Below are positions 24,905 through 33,318 of a DNA stretch of 64,000 nucleotides, in pieces. Below the pieces are notes generated by a model. The model was given only the letters and a program-made list of their open reading frames with translations, was not told the DNA's origin and did no database searches. Within the stretch, counting starts at the first letter, position 1; each line of letters starts with the position of its first letter. This stretch comes from Clostridium sp. UBA4548 (lineage in GTDB: Bacteria > Bacillota > Clostridia > Clostridiales > Clostridiaceae), in assembly GCF_002387895.1 (NCBI RefSeq), contig NZ_DGLI01000001.1, forward strand, positions 135,705 to 199,704, written 5' to 3'. A program made the translations under genes and the position numbers.

Positions 24905-27538
24905 CTATTTTCTTGGGTTTTTAACTTCTGCTTGAGCAGCAGCAAGTCTTGCAACTGGAACTCTGAACGGTGAGCATGATACATAGTTTAATCCTATGTT
25001 ATGGCAGAACTCAACTGATGATGGGTCTCCACCGTGCTCTCCACATATTCCAAGTTTAATATCTTCTCTAGTTTGTTTTCCTAGTTTTACAGACATTTCA
25101 ACAAGTTTACCTACACCTGTTTGGTCTAATCTTTGGAATGGATCTGACTCATAGATTCCTTTGTCATAATAATGCTTTAAGAAGTTACCAGCATCATCTC
25201 TTGAGAATCCGAAAGTCATTTGAGTTAAGTCATTAGTACCAAATGAGAAGAATTCTGCTTCTTTAGCAATCTCATCAGCTGTTAATGCAGCTCTTGGGAT
25301 TTCTATCATTGTACCAACCATGTACTTAAGCTCTATTCCTCTTTCAGCTATTATAGCATCAGCAGTTCTTGTTACTATATCTTTAACATACTTAAGCTCT
25401 TTAACTTCTCCAACAAGTGGAATCATTATTTCTGGAACGATGTCATAACCTTTTCTTGTTTTAACATCTATTGCAGCTTCTATAACTGCTCTTGTTTGCA
25501 TTTCAGCGATTTCTGGGTAAGAAACAGCTAATCTACATCCTCTATGTCCCATCATTGGGTTGAACTCATGTAATGAGTCAACTGTAGCTTTTAACTCTTC
25601 GAAAGTTATTCCTAATTCTACAGCTAATTCTTTGATTTCCTCATCTACATGTGGTAAGAACTCATGTAGTGGTGGATCTAAGAATCTTATAGTAGCTGGT
25701 CTATCAACTAACTCTTCATAGATTCCTATGAAGTCTTGTCTTTGCATTGGTAATAATTTTTCTAATGCTGTTCTTCTTGAAGTCTCATCTTTAGCAACGA
25801 TCATTTGTCTGATTGCCATAATTCTATCAGCTTCGAAGAACATGTGCTCAGTTCTGCAAAGACCTATACCTTCAGCTCCGTATTTAACAGCTTGAGCTGT
25901 ATCCCTTGGAGTATCAGCATTTGTTCTAACTTTTAAGCTTCTTATTTCATCAGCCCAAGCCATGAATGTTCCAAAGTATCCACTTATTTCTGGCTCAACT
26001 GTTTTAATTTGTCCTGCATATACGTTTCCTGTGCTTCCATCGATAGATATGTAATCTCCCTCATGGTAAACAACTCCGCCAACTTCGAAAGTTTTAGCTT
26101 CTTCGTTAACTTTAATATCTCCACAACCAGCTACACAGCAAGTTCCCATTCCTCTAGCAACAACAGCTGCGTGAGAAGTCATTCCACCTCTAACTGTTAA
26201 TATACCTTCAGATGCAATCATTCCCTCGATGTCTTCTGGTGAAGTTTCAAGTCTTACTAAAACAACTTTTTCTCCTTTTTCATGAGCAGCTTTTGACTCT
26301 TCAGCTGTAAAGTAAACTTTACCACAAGCAGCTCCTGGAGATGCTGGAAGACCCTTTGCTATTACTGCAGCATTTTTCATGTCTGTAGCATCAAAGTTAG
26401 GATGTAATAATGTATCTAATTGTTTTGGTTCAACTTTAAGAATTGCTTCTTCTTTAGTTAACATTCCTTCTTCAACTAGGTCAACAGCTATTTTAAGAGC
26501 AGCTTGAGCAGTTCTCTTACCATTTCTAGTTTGTAAGAAGTAAAGTTTTCCTTCTTCTATAGTAAACTCCATGTCTTGCATGTCTCTGTAATGATTTTCT
26601 AATGTATTTACTATATCCATGAATTGTTTGTAAACTTCTGCATTTTCTTTTTCTAATTGCTCTATTGGTTGTGGAGTTCTGATACCTGCAACAACGTCCT
26701 CACCTTGAGCATTCATTAAGTACTCAGCAAATATTTTCTTTTCTCCAGTAGATGGGTTTCTTGAGAATGCAACTCCTGTACCAGAAGTTTCTCCTTTGTT
26801 TCCAAATACCATCTCTTGAACGTTAACAGCTGTTCCCCAGCTTCCTGGAATATCATTCATTCTTCTATAAACGATGGCTCTTGGGTTGTTCCAAGATCTA
26901 AATACAGCAGTTATCGAAGCTATTAATTGCTCTTTTGGATCGCTTGGGAATTCTTCTCCCTTAGCATTTTTATAGAAAGCTTTGAACTTTTTAACTAACT
27001 CTTTTAAGTCGTTAGCATCTAATTCAGTGTCAAGTTTAACACCTTTAGCTTCTTTCATTTCATCCATGATTTCTTCAAAATGTTTTTTCTCAACTTCCAT
27101 AACAACATCAGCAAACATTTGAATAAATCTTCTGTAAGAGTCGTAAGCAAATCTTGGGTTTCCAGTTTTGTTAGCCATAACTTCTACAGTATCATCATTT
27201 AATCCAAGGTTTAATATTGTATCCATCATACCAGGCATTGAAGCTCTTGCTCCAGATCTAACTGATACTAGTAGTGGATTTTCTAAACTTCCAAATTTCT
27301 TTCCTGAAATGTTTTCTAATTCAGCCATTTTAGCATGAATTTGCTCAACGATTTCTGGAGCTATTGTTCTGTTATCATCATAATATTTGTTACAAGCTTC
27401 TGTAGTTACTGTGAATCCCTGTGGAACTGGAATTCCTATGCTTGTCATGTCAGCAAGGTTTGCACCCTTACCACCAAGTAAATTCTTCATTGAAGCGTCA
27501 CCTTCACTAAAAAGGTAAACGTACTTTTTGTTTTCCAT
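24905..27538 (-). CDS. ppdK: Pyruvate, phosphate dikinase
   Basis: This is an 877-residue enzyme. The start is the ATG at 27538 behind AAGGGGTG. The N-terminal ATP-grasp domain opens with the motif G-G-K-G-A-N-L-A-D-M near residue 23. The central phosphohistidine domain has T-V-R-G-G-M-T-S-H-A-A-V-V-A-R-G near 450, with the catalytic His. The C-terminal PEP/pyruvate barrel has G-x-G-L-C-R-T-E-H-M-F and G-I-C-G-E-H-G-G-D-P. PpdK interconverts pyruvate, ATP and Pi with PEP, AMP and PPi. It follows the CcpN-like CBS regulator with a 57-bp gap, a gluconeogenic pairing known from Firmicutes. No PpsR/YqfL-type regulatory kinase gene is adjacent. Confidence 0.97.
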   Translation of the reverse strand: MENKKYVYLFSEGDASMKNLLGGKGANLADMTSIGIPVPQGFTVTTEACNKYYDDNRTIAPEIVEQIHAKMAELENISGKKFGSLENPLLVSVRSGARASMPGMMDTILNLGLNDDTVEVMANKTGNPRFAYDSYRRFIQMFADVVMEVEKKHFEEIMDEMKEAKGVKLDTELDANDLKELVKKFKAFYKNAKGEEFPSDPKEQLIASITAVFRSWNNPRAIVYRRMNDIPGSWGTAVNVQEMVFGNKGETSGTGVAFSRNPSTGEKKIFAEYLMNAQGEDVVAGIRTPQPIEQLEKENAEVYKQFMDIVNTLENHYRDMQDMEFTIEEGKLYFLQTRNGKRTAQAALKIAVDLVEEGMLTKEEAILKVEPKQLDTLLHPNFDATDMKNAAVIAKGLPASPGAACGKVYFTAEESKAAHEKGEKVVLVRLETSPEDIEGMIASEGILTVRGGMTSHAAVVARGMGTCCVAGCGDIKVNEEAKTFEVGGVVYHEGDYISIDGSTGNVYAGQIKTVEPEISGYFGTFMAWADEIRSLKVRTNADTPRDTAQAVKYGAEGIGLCRTEHMFFEADRIMAIRQMIVAKDETSRRTALEKLLPMQRQDFIGIYEELVDRPATIRFLDPPLHEFLPHVDEEIKELAVELGITFEELKATVDSLHEFNPMMGHRGCRLAVSYPEIAEMQTRAVIEAAIDVKTRKGYDIVPEIMIPLVGEVKELKYVKDIVTRTADAIIAERGIELKYMVGTMIEIPRAALTADEIAKEAEFFSFGTNDLTQMTFGFSRDDAGNFLKHYYDKGIYESDPFQRLDQTGVGKLVEMSVKLGKQTREDIKLGICGEHGGDPSSVEFCHNIGLNYVSCSPFRVPVARLAAAQAEVKNPRK

Positions 27539-27595
27539 GGTATACACCCCTTAAAATTAATATCTATAGTTTAATAAATAGAGAGTTATAAACTC

Positions 27596-28228
27596 CTACT
27601 CATCTTCACCCATCGTAACGAATAATTGTGTTATAGTAGTTTTTGAAACTTTTCCTACTATTTTAAACACTTCTTTATTTTGTTCTACTACCTTTTGTAC
27701 TACTGGTAAACTATCAACTTGTCGCTCTATTATCTTTTTTGCCGCATCTAAAACTGATTCTTCTTCGTATACATAAACTATATTTGGCATTCTAGTCATT
27801 ATTATGCCAACTGGTACCCTGTGTATATCAACTGTTCCCATTACCATCTTAATAAAATCCTTTCTTGATACTGCTCCCACTAGGTTGCCATTGTTTTCTA
27901 CAAACAGTGTACCAGCATCATTTAAGAAAAGATTTAAAATTGACTGATAAACTGTAGTTTCTTCAGATACTACAGTAGGTTTCGACATAACATCTTTAAC
28001 TTTTATGTTTGTGAAACAAGACTTACTTATTTGTTCTGATGGTTTTTTCCCAAATATGTATCCAACCTTTGGTCTTGCTTCTAGGTATCCACTCATTGTC
28101 AGTATTGCAAGATCAGGTCTTAGGGCGGAACGAGTTAACCCTAACTTTGCAGCTAATGCTTCACTAGTTATAGGCTGATTTTCTTTTACTAATTTAATTA
28201 TTTCTTCTTGTCTTGCTGAGAGTTTAAT
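27596..28228 (-). CDS. CcpN-like transcriptional regulator with HTH and two CBS domains, AUU start
   Basis: The full protein is about 210 residues. Residues ~3-60 are a winged helix (L-S-A-R-Q-E-E-I-I-K-L-V-K-E, then L-T-R-S-A-L-R-P-D-L-A-I-L-T) and residues ~80-205 are two CBS motifs, the CcpN architecture. The first canonical start in frame, ATG at 28096, would delete the whole DNA-binding domain. Upstream there is no ATG, GTG or TTG before the in-frame TGA at 28244-28246. The ATT codon at 28226-28228 lies eight bases after AGGCGG and aligns with the expected Met before K-L-S-x-R-Q. Initiation at AUU is therefore inferred, unless the base is a sequencing error. CcpN represses gluconeogenic genes in Bacillus; here it heads a unit with ppdK. 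Confidence 0.85.
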   Translation of the reverse strand: MKLSARQEEIIKLVKENQPITSEALAAKLGLTRSALRPDLAILTMSGYLEARPKVGYIFGKKPSEQISKSCFTNIKVKDVMSKPTVVSEETTVYQSILNLFLNDAGTLFVENNGNLVGAVSRKDFIKMVMGTVDIHRVPVGIIMTRMPNIVYVYEEESVLDAAKKIIERQVDSLPVVQKVVEQNKEVFKIVGKVSKTTITQLFVTMGEDE

Positions 28229-28557
28229 ATATTTCGCCGCCTTTCAATATGAACTAAAGCAGATTTACATAAGTTATATGAAGATAGATAAGTTGACATA
28301 TTTTCCATAGTTTCTATTATACCATGATATTATAACAAGTAATACAATTTTTCAATGTTTTTCTTAAATTAACCAAGAAATATTAAGATTTTTTAATGAA
28401 AAATCTTAGCTATCTCTTATTTTTGTTAAATAATATAAATTTTATACATTTTATATTACAAAACCTCACTAAATGAAAACATTTTCATAAAAATGAAGGT
28501 ATTAATGGAGTTTTTCAATATATTTTTTATATGTAATAAAGCAAATTTCATTAAACT

Positions 28558-28628
28558 TATATAGAATACAATAAAGAAACTTCACTAATAATAAAACTAC
28601 TTTTGCACGCTCTTTCCTATAAGTTGCT
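28558..28628. repeat. Palindromic intergenic repeat, family 2, second copy
   Basis: TATATAGAATACAATAAAG at the left and TTTTGCACGCTCTTTCCTATAAGTTGCT at its right end match the copy at 23137 in sequence and hairpin shape. It lies in the 681-bp gap between the CcpN-like gene and the DUF4342 gene. Confidence 0.6.
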
Positions 28629-28737
28629 TTTAGCTTTGAATTTATTAAGTTATATAGGAATACTGCTGAACTTATGTATTTGCTACATAACTAAACTAGT
28701 TTTTCAATTGTTTAGTTATGTAGGGAACTAAAATAAA

Positions 28738-28788
28738 CACTTAACTTGCACATTATTACTAACGTGGTTCCCTTAAGGCTTTTTTGTA
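28738..28788 (+). repeat. Dispersed intergenic repeat, family 1
   Basis: The segment CACTTAACTTGC, then ACTAACGTGGTTCCC, then TTAAGGCTTTTTTG matches the copies at 3430, 5635, 31961 and 41754. An upstream GGGAAC at 28723 pairs with GTTCCC, forming a possible hairpin that ends in a T run. Confidence 0.6.
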
Positions 28789-28893
28789 ATTAATAAAATA
28801 CTTTTTTACTTGTAAGGTTATATGACTTATGTTAAACCTAAAATTAGTTATAAAGTATAAATTAATAGTCTATATCTTTATTATTCATAATAA

Positions 28894-28917
28894 AAAGTTA
28901 GCATTGCTGCTAACTTT
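28894..28917 (-). terminator. Terminator at the end of the yqfC-recO-DUF4342 block
   Basis: A perfect 10-bp stem AAAGTTAGCA/TGCTAACTTT with a 4-nt loop overlaps the stop codon of the DUF4342 gene and is followed by a T run on the minus strand. Confidence 0.85.
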
Positions 28918-29521
28918 CTTTATGCTCAGTATTTTCTTCAGGTTTTGCTATATCTTCTTCAAACTTTACAGTGTAGGTAAAAGAATTTACTTCATCAGCA
29001 TTCTTTTCCTTTTCACTATTATGACTATTAAACTTATCCTTAATATCTTGGGCAGCTTCATTAGCCTTTTCCTTAGTTTCATTGAATACAGACTTTATGA
29101 TTTTGTTTACTACTTCAACTGTACCATCTTCTTTTGTTATTTCAACTTGAATCTTAGTGATTATAGCTGCAGCTGCTCCAACCATTAATAATATTGGTTG
29201 TAATAGTGCCACAAGACCTATTGCAATACCTGCATTAACGGGAATATCTACAAGAGTTTTATCTTCTTTTTTAATCTTAATTCTTGTAACATTCCCTTTT
29301 TTAACCAAGTCTTTCATATAAGCAATAAATTCATCTACTGTCATTGATACATCATTCATGAAAGATTTTTCTTCCTTGGTTTCTTCTTTCACCTTTTCAT
29401 GATAAACCAATGCATCCACCACATCACCATTGCATTTTTCAAGGATTTCTTTTGCTTCGCTGTAACTTAAGTTAGTTCTACTTCTTATAATATCAATTTT
29501 CTCTAAGGTAATTTCACTCAT
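28910..29521 (-). CDS. DUF4342 protein with UBA-like N-terminus
   Basis: The protein is 203 residues from the ATG at 29521, which has AAAGGAGG ten bases upstream; the longer frame from 29551 would overlap recO without its own site. Residues ~5-40 form a UBA/TS-N-like three-helix unit (R-S-R-T-N-L-S-Y-S-E-A-K-E-I-L-E). A beta-rich DUF4342 segment (~60-140) includes a hydrophobic stretch around 100-125. The C-terminal tail is acidic and charged. No function is known. It closes the conserved era-recO gene block. Confidence 0.8.
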   Translation of the reverse strand: MSEITLEKIDIIRSRTNLSYSEAKEILEKCNGDVVDALVYHEKVKEETKEEKSFMNDVSMTVDEFIAYMKDLVKKGNVTRIKIKKEDKTLVDIPVNAGIAIGLVALLQPILLMVGAAAAIITKIQVEITKEDGTVEVVNKIIKSVFNETKEKANEAAQDIKDKFNSHNSEKEKNADEVNSFTYTVKFEEDIAKPEENTEHKES

Positions 29522-29534
29522 ACCAATTCCTCCT

Positions 29535-30299
29535 TTATTCTTTATCCTCACTGATTTCAGGTATTATGTTAAAATAATCTAGCATAGCTAAGCTCTTAGG
29601 TTTTCTTGGATAATTTAAAAATATAAAGTTTGTAATAATTTTATATATGTCCTTTTTTGTAGCTTCATTAACAGAAAGCCTAGATATTTTATCTGTATCC
29701 ACGGAATTTAAAAACTTTAACACATTATATGTGCCCTTTGATACATGTGTTCCATGAACTTTTTCACACTCTCCACAAACTGCACCATAAAATTGCAAGG
29801 ATATAAAATCAGAGGAACTAATTTTTTTATCACATATAGCACAATTTTCAAGATGAAGTCCATACCCAGTAGCCTTTAAAAGCTTTAGTTCAAAGGTTCT
29901 AGCTAGTAATTCTAAATCTACAGCTTTACTTTTCAATAGATAAAAAGAGCTTACAAGATCCTTAAAAAGACTTAAATAATTTTCCTCTCCACAAGCTATG
30001 TCTATAAGCTCGTTAAAGTAGGAGCCATATGTTAAGGTTTCATAATCATTTAATATGTCCTGAAAGGATTCAATAATTCTTCCTTCATTTAAAGTATAAA
30101 GACTTCTGCCCTTATAAACCACATACTCACCGAAACAAAAGGGTAAAGTTATAGAAAACCCTTTATTCTTACTCTTTTTAGCTCCCTTTGCAAGTACAGA
30201 AATCTTTCCTAAATCCTCACTTAAAAGCCAAACCAACCTATCATGTTCTTTGTAATCTTGAGTTTTTATAACTACTGCTCTCGTTTTTATAGTACTCAA
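29535..30299 (-). CDS. recO: DNA repair protein RecO
   Basis: This 254-residue protein has an N-terminal OB fold (T-R-A-V-V-I-K-T-Q-D-Y-K-E-x-D-R near residue 6). The C-terminal zinc motif is visible as C-A-I-C near 152 and C-G-E-C near 177. RecO anneals strands and loads RecA on SSB-coated DNA with RecR. The start appears to be TTG at 30299, with AGGGGTTG upstream. It follows era by 26 bp, the usual Firmicute order. Confidence 0.94.
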   Translation of the reverse strand: MSTIKTRAVVIKTQDYKEHDRLVWLLSEDLGKISVLAKGAKKSKNKGFSITLPFCFGEYVVYKGRSLYTLNEGRIIESFQDILNDYETLTYGSYFNELIDIACGEENYLSLFKDLVSSFYLLKSKAVDLELLARTFELKLLKATGYGLHLENCAICDKKISSSDFISLQFYGAVCGECEKVHGTHVSKGTYNVLKFLNSVDTDKISRLSVNEATKKDIYKIITNFIFLNYPRKPKSLAMLDYFNIIPEISEDKE

Positions 30300-30325
30300 T
30301 TAATCAACCCCTACGTTGTTTAGGA

Positions 30326-31207
30326 TTATTTATATCCAAGCTCTTTAAGCATAAATTGGCTGTCTCTCCAGTCCTTCTTAACTTTCACCCAAAGCTTTAG
30401 TGTTACAGGAGCATTTAAGAATTTTTCTAAGTCCTGACGTGCATAGGTGGAAATTTTCTTCATCATAGCTCCATTTTTTCCTATTATTATTCCCTTATGA
30501 GAATCTTTTTCACATAATAGGTTTGCTTCTATATTATATCTGCCTTTTTCATCTTTTTTCATATGAATTATTTCCACAGCAATACCATGAGGTACTTCTT
30601 GGGATAGAAGTCTTAAAGCTTTTTCTCTTATGGTTTCCGTAATTATAAACCTCTCCTGCTGGTCAGTAATCATATCTTCTGGATAATACATTGGTCCCTC
30701 AGGTAAGTATTTTTCTATAAGGTCTGTTACTTTATCTACATTTTTACCATTAATTGCTGCCATAGGTATTATCTCTTTAAAGCTAAATATCTCAGAGTAA
30801 TTCACCAAAGTTTTTGCAATTCTATTCTCTGGGTTCTCATCAATTTTATTAACTAATAAAAACACTGGTACATTACACTCTTTTAATTGTTCTAATATGT
30901 GCATATCTCCAGCATTAACTTCTTCCTCAGGAGTAGTTAAAAATAGTACTACGTCTACTTCATTAACTGAATCCTTTGCAACCTTAACCATGTACTCTCC
31001 TAGCTTGTGTCTAGGTTTATGCATTCCTGGAGTATCTACAAACACTATCTGATGTTCTTTAGTAGTATGAATAGTTTGTATGTTGTTTCTTGTGGTTTGT
31101 GGTCTACTTGAAACTATAGATAGTTTCTCCCCCATTATATGATTTATTAAGGTAGATTTTCCTACATTTGGTCTTCCAATAATTGTTACGAATCCTGATT
31201 TGAACAT
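30326..31207 (-). CDS. era: GTPase Era
   Basis: This 293-residue protein has Walker A G-R-P-N-V-G-K-S-T near residue 11, D-T-P-G near 58 and N-K-I-D near 121. The KH domain lies in the last ~90 residues (I-I-G-K-N-G-A-M-M-K-K-I near 244). Era binds 16S rRNA and helps 30S assembly. AAGGAGG precedes the ATG, and the gene lies nine bases after cdd. Confidence 0.98.
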   Translation of the reverse strand: MFKSGFVTIIGRPNVGKSTLINHIMGEKLSIVSSRPQTTRNNIQTIHTTKEHQIVFVDTPGMHKPRHKLGEYMVKVAKDSVNEVDVVLFLTTPEEEVNAGDMHILEQLKECNVPVFLLVNKIDENPENRIAKTLVNYSEIFSFKEIIPMAAINGKNVDKVTDLIEKYLPEGPMYYPEDMITDQQERFIITETIREKALRLLSQEVPHGIAVEIIHMKKDEKGRYNIEANLLCEKDSHKGIIIGKNGAMMKKISTYARQDLEKFLNAPVTLKLWVKVKKDWRDSQFMLKELGYK

Positions 31208-31216
31208 AATTCCTCC

Positions 31217-31615
31217 TTATTTAAATAAGTCTTCTTTAGTAAATGCACCTGGCAATATTTCTTCTAAAGTTTTCTTTACATATTCTTCTTCATTTTTAAT
31301 TAATATGATTTCTATATCCTTGCTTGCAAATTCTGCAATTACTTGTCTGCATATGCCGCAAGGTGTAGTGAAAGTAGTCATATCTCCTACTACTGCAATT
31401 CTTCTTATAACTCTATGACCTTCTGATACAGCTTTAAAAATAGCTGTTCTTTCTCCACAGTTTGTAGCACCAAAGGATGCATTTTCAATATTACAGCCAG
31501 TAAACACTGTTCCATCTTCCATTTCAACAGCAGCTCCTACTGGAAACTTTGAATATGGTACATAGGCTTTTTCTCTTGCCTCTATAGCTAATTTCACTAA
31601 ATTTCTTTCCTCCAC
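31217..31615 (-). CDS. cdd: Cytidine deaminase
   Basis: The protein is 132 residues from GTG 31615. The longer frame from TTG 31630 is rejected because GGAGGG lies inside it, seven bases before the GTG. Zinc and catalytic motifs are visible: C-N-I-E-N-A-S-F-G near residue 42, C-G-E-R-T-A near 54 (His replaced by Cys, as in homotetrameric Cdd) and P-C-G-I-C-R-Q near 85. It deaminates cytidine and deoxycytidine. Its place between dgkA and era is conserved in Firmicutes. Confidence 0.95.
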   Translation of the reverse strand: MEERNLVKLAIEAREKAYVPYSKFPVGAAVEMEDGTVFTGCNIENASFGATNCGERTAIFKAVSEGHRVIRRIAVVGDMTTFTTPCGICRQVIAEFASKDIEIILIKNEEEYVKKTLEEILPGAFTKEDLFK

Positions 31616-31897
31616 AGTAAATCCCTCCAAAAATCAATCTATAAGTTTCGCTACTACTTCTACATTATAATTCTTCTTATTCTTCAACAATGTTACATAT
31701 ATTTTATTCAATTCTCACTTTACAAGCTTATGGTACATAAATTATACCACTACAGTTAATAAATTCAATGTTTAATTTTCTATGAAAATATATTTTCCAG
31801 TGTATTACCTATTAGACCCAATTTGTGGACTTCAGTAACAAATATTATATAAAAGTAAGCTATTTCAAAAACTAAAGTACTTTCTACTTTAAAAATT

Positions 31898-32012
31898 GTT
31901 AAATAATGAACAAGTTTATTTTGAATTATATTCTAGTTTATCTGCTTCATAAACCAAGGTCAACACTTAGCTTATATATTTACTTCTACCTTGGCTGTTT
32001 TAAGACTTTTCA
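31898..32012 (+). repeat. Repeat-filled gap upstream of cdd (families 1 and 3 blocks)
   Basis: GTTAAATAATGAACAA with a following TTTATTTTG (31898-31925) matches the start of the family 3 copy at 53029. CACTTAGCTTATATATTTAC with CTACCTTGGCTG and TTTAAGACTTTT (31961-32012) is a diverged family 1 copy. Here CCAAGG upstream (31953) pairs with CCTTGG, replacing the GGGAAC/GTTCCC pair of the 28738 copy. The rest of the 435-bp gap shows nothing else. Confidence 0.5.
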
Positions 32013-32050
32013 GTTCTATACAAAACAAGTTATCACCATAGACTCCTAAA

Positions 32051-32749
32051 CTAACCTAAAAACTGATAAAGTAATAAGGTAAGTAAAGACCCGAAAGCTG
32101 CTCCAAATATAACCTCTAAAATAGAGTGCACCTCTGAATCTACCCTACTTTGTGCTACAATAGCTGCTAGTAGATAAGAAAGAATCATCACTAGAGGCTC
32201 ATTGGTTAACAGGGTTATTGTGGTTGCTACTGAAAATGCTATAGCACTATGACCACTTGGCATTCCTCCTTTTAGAGGTGTTCCTTCATCATATATGGCT
32301 TTAACTACTACAGTAACAATACTTACTACCACAAGCATGAGAAATATCATGTGTGGGCTAGAGTTTTTAATCTTTGACATCATTATAATAGAAAAAGGTA
32401 ATACTCTATCATAAAATATGATGTATGCTACTAATACTGCATTTATTGCTGTAATTAATACTGCCCCAGCTGCCACATTTTTTGCAATTTTAGCTAAAGG
32501 GTGATAATAGTTTGTAGTTGCGTCAATAGCGCATTCTACTGCTGTATTTATCATCTCGGCCATAATTACCATTGTAATAGTTATAGTTATTATTAGTAAT
32601 TCTATTTTGCTTAAATCGTAAAAGAAGCATGCAGTAAGTACTAAAAGAGCTACTGCCATGTGAATTCTCATATTTCTTTGAGTTCTAATAGAATATATTA
32701 TTCCCTCGATAGCATAATTAAAACTATCAACAAGCTTTTTGACCTTCAT
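32051..32749 (-). CDS. dgkA: Diacylglycerol/undecaprenol kinase fused to a PAP2-type phosphatase domain
   Basis: This is a 232-residue membrane protein. Residues ~1-120 are the DgkA-type kinase (R-T-Q-R-N-M-R-I-H near 22, E-M-I-N-T-A-V-E near 65, N-V-A-A-G-A-V-L near 90). Residues ~130-232 have PAP2 motifs P-S-G-H-S-A and S-R-V-D-S-E-V-H-S, but no clear first PAP2 motif. Firmicute DgkA homologues phosphorylate undecaprenol, and a PAP2 domain would remove the phosphate. The fusion could thus set the undecaprenyl phosphate pool; this is inferred. It follows ybeY with a terminator-like hairpin between. Confidence 0.9.
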   Translation of the reverse strand: MKVKKLVDSFNYAIEGIIYSIRTQRNMRIHMAVALLVLTACFFYDLSKIELLIITITITMVIMAEMINTAVECAIDATTNYYHPLAKIAKNVAAGAVLITAINAVLVAYIIFYDRVLPFSIIMMSKIKNSSPHMIFLMLVVVSIVTVVVKAIYDEGTPLKGGMPSGHSAIAFSVATTITLLTNEPLVMILSYLLAAIVAQSRVDSEVHSILEVIFGAAFGSLLTLLLYQFLG

Positions 32750-32771
32750 TACAAAACCACCTTAAACAAAG

Positions 32772-32798
32772 TTGACATGGTGCTTTTCACCATGTCAA
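32772..32798 (-). terminator. Hairpin between ybeY and dgkA
   Basis: A perfect 11-bp stem TTGACATGGTG/CACCATGTCAA has a 5-nt loop. A weak T-rich run follows on the minus strand, so it may attenuate read-through from ybeY into dgkA. Confidence 0.6.
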
Positions 32799-32813
32799 AC
32801 ACTTATGATTATT

Positions 32814-33314
32814 TTATCTATTAATATTAAATCTATTCAATATTTCCTCTTCTCTTTTTCTCATAACTACTTTATCTTCTTCTTCCATGTGGTCATAACC
32901 TAAAAGATGAAGAATAGAATGAACTACAAGATAGCAAACTTCTCTTAAAAAAGAATGTCCATAATCAACGCTTTGTTCTAATGCCCTTTCTAAAGAAAGA
33001 GCCATATCTCCTAGAACTAAGTTTCCTTCATTTAAGTCAGTGGGACTAAAGTTGTAGTCTAGATATAATTCCTTGAAGACCTTATGTTCTTCATATTCTA
33101 GCATAGGAAAGGACAGCACATCTGTCACCTTGTCTATATGTCTCATATCATTATTTATTTCTCTTATTTCCTCATTATCAACAAAGATAACGCTAATTTC
33201 ACAAGGAATATGAACTTCTTCTTGTTTTAATGTATACTGGATAATTTCCATAATAGTTTCTTCTAGTTCCTCATTTATCTCTATTTTATCTTGTCTGTTA
33301 TCTAAATAGATCAT
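32814..33314 (-). CDS. ybeY: Endoribonuclease YbeY
   Basis: This 166-residue metalloprotein has the hallmark three-His zinc motif in H-S-I-L-H-L-L-G-Y-D-H near residue 132 and the upstream T-D-V-L-S-F-P-M near 65. YbeY takes part in 16S rRNA 3'-end maturation and ribosome quality control. The stop of yqfF lies four bases upstream, so the two are coupled. Confidence 0.96.
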   Translation of the reverse strand: MIYLDNRQDKIEINEELEETIMEIIQYTLKQEEVHIPCEISVIFVDNEEIREINNDMRHIDKVTDVLSFPMLEYEEHKVFKELYLDYNFSPTDLNEGNLVLGDMALSLERALEQSVDYGHSFLREVCYLVVHSILHLLGYDHMEEEDKVVMRKREEEILNRFNINR

Positions 33315-33318
33315 GCTA

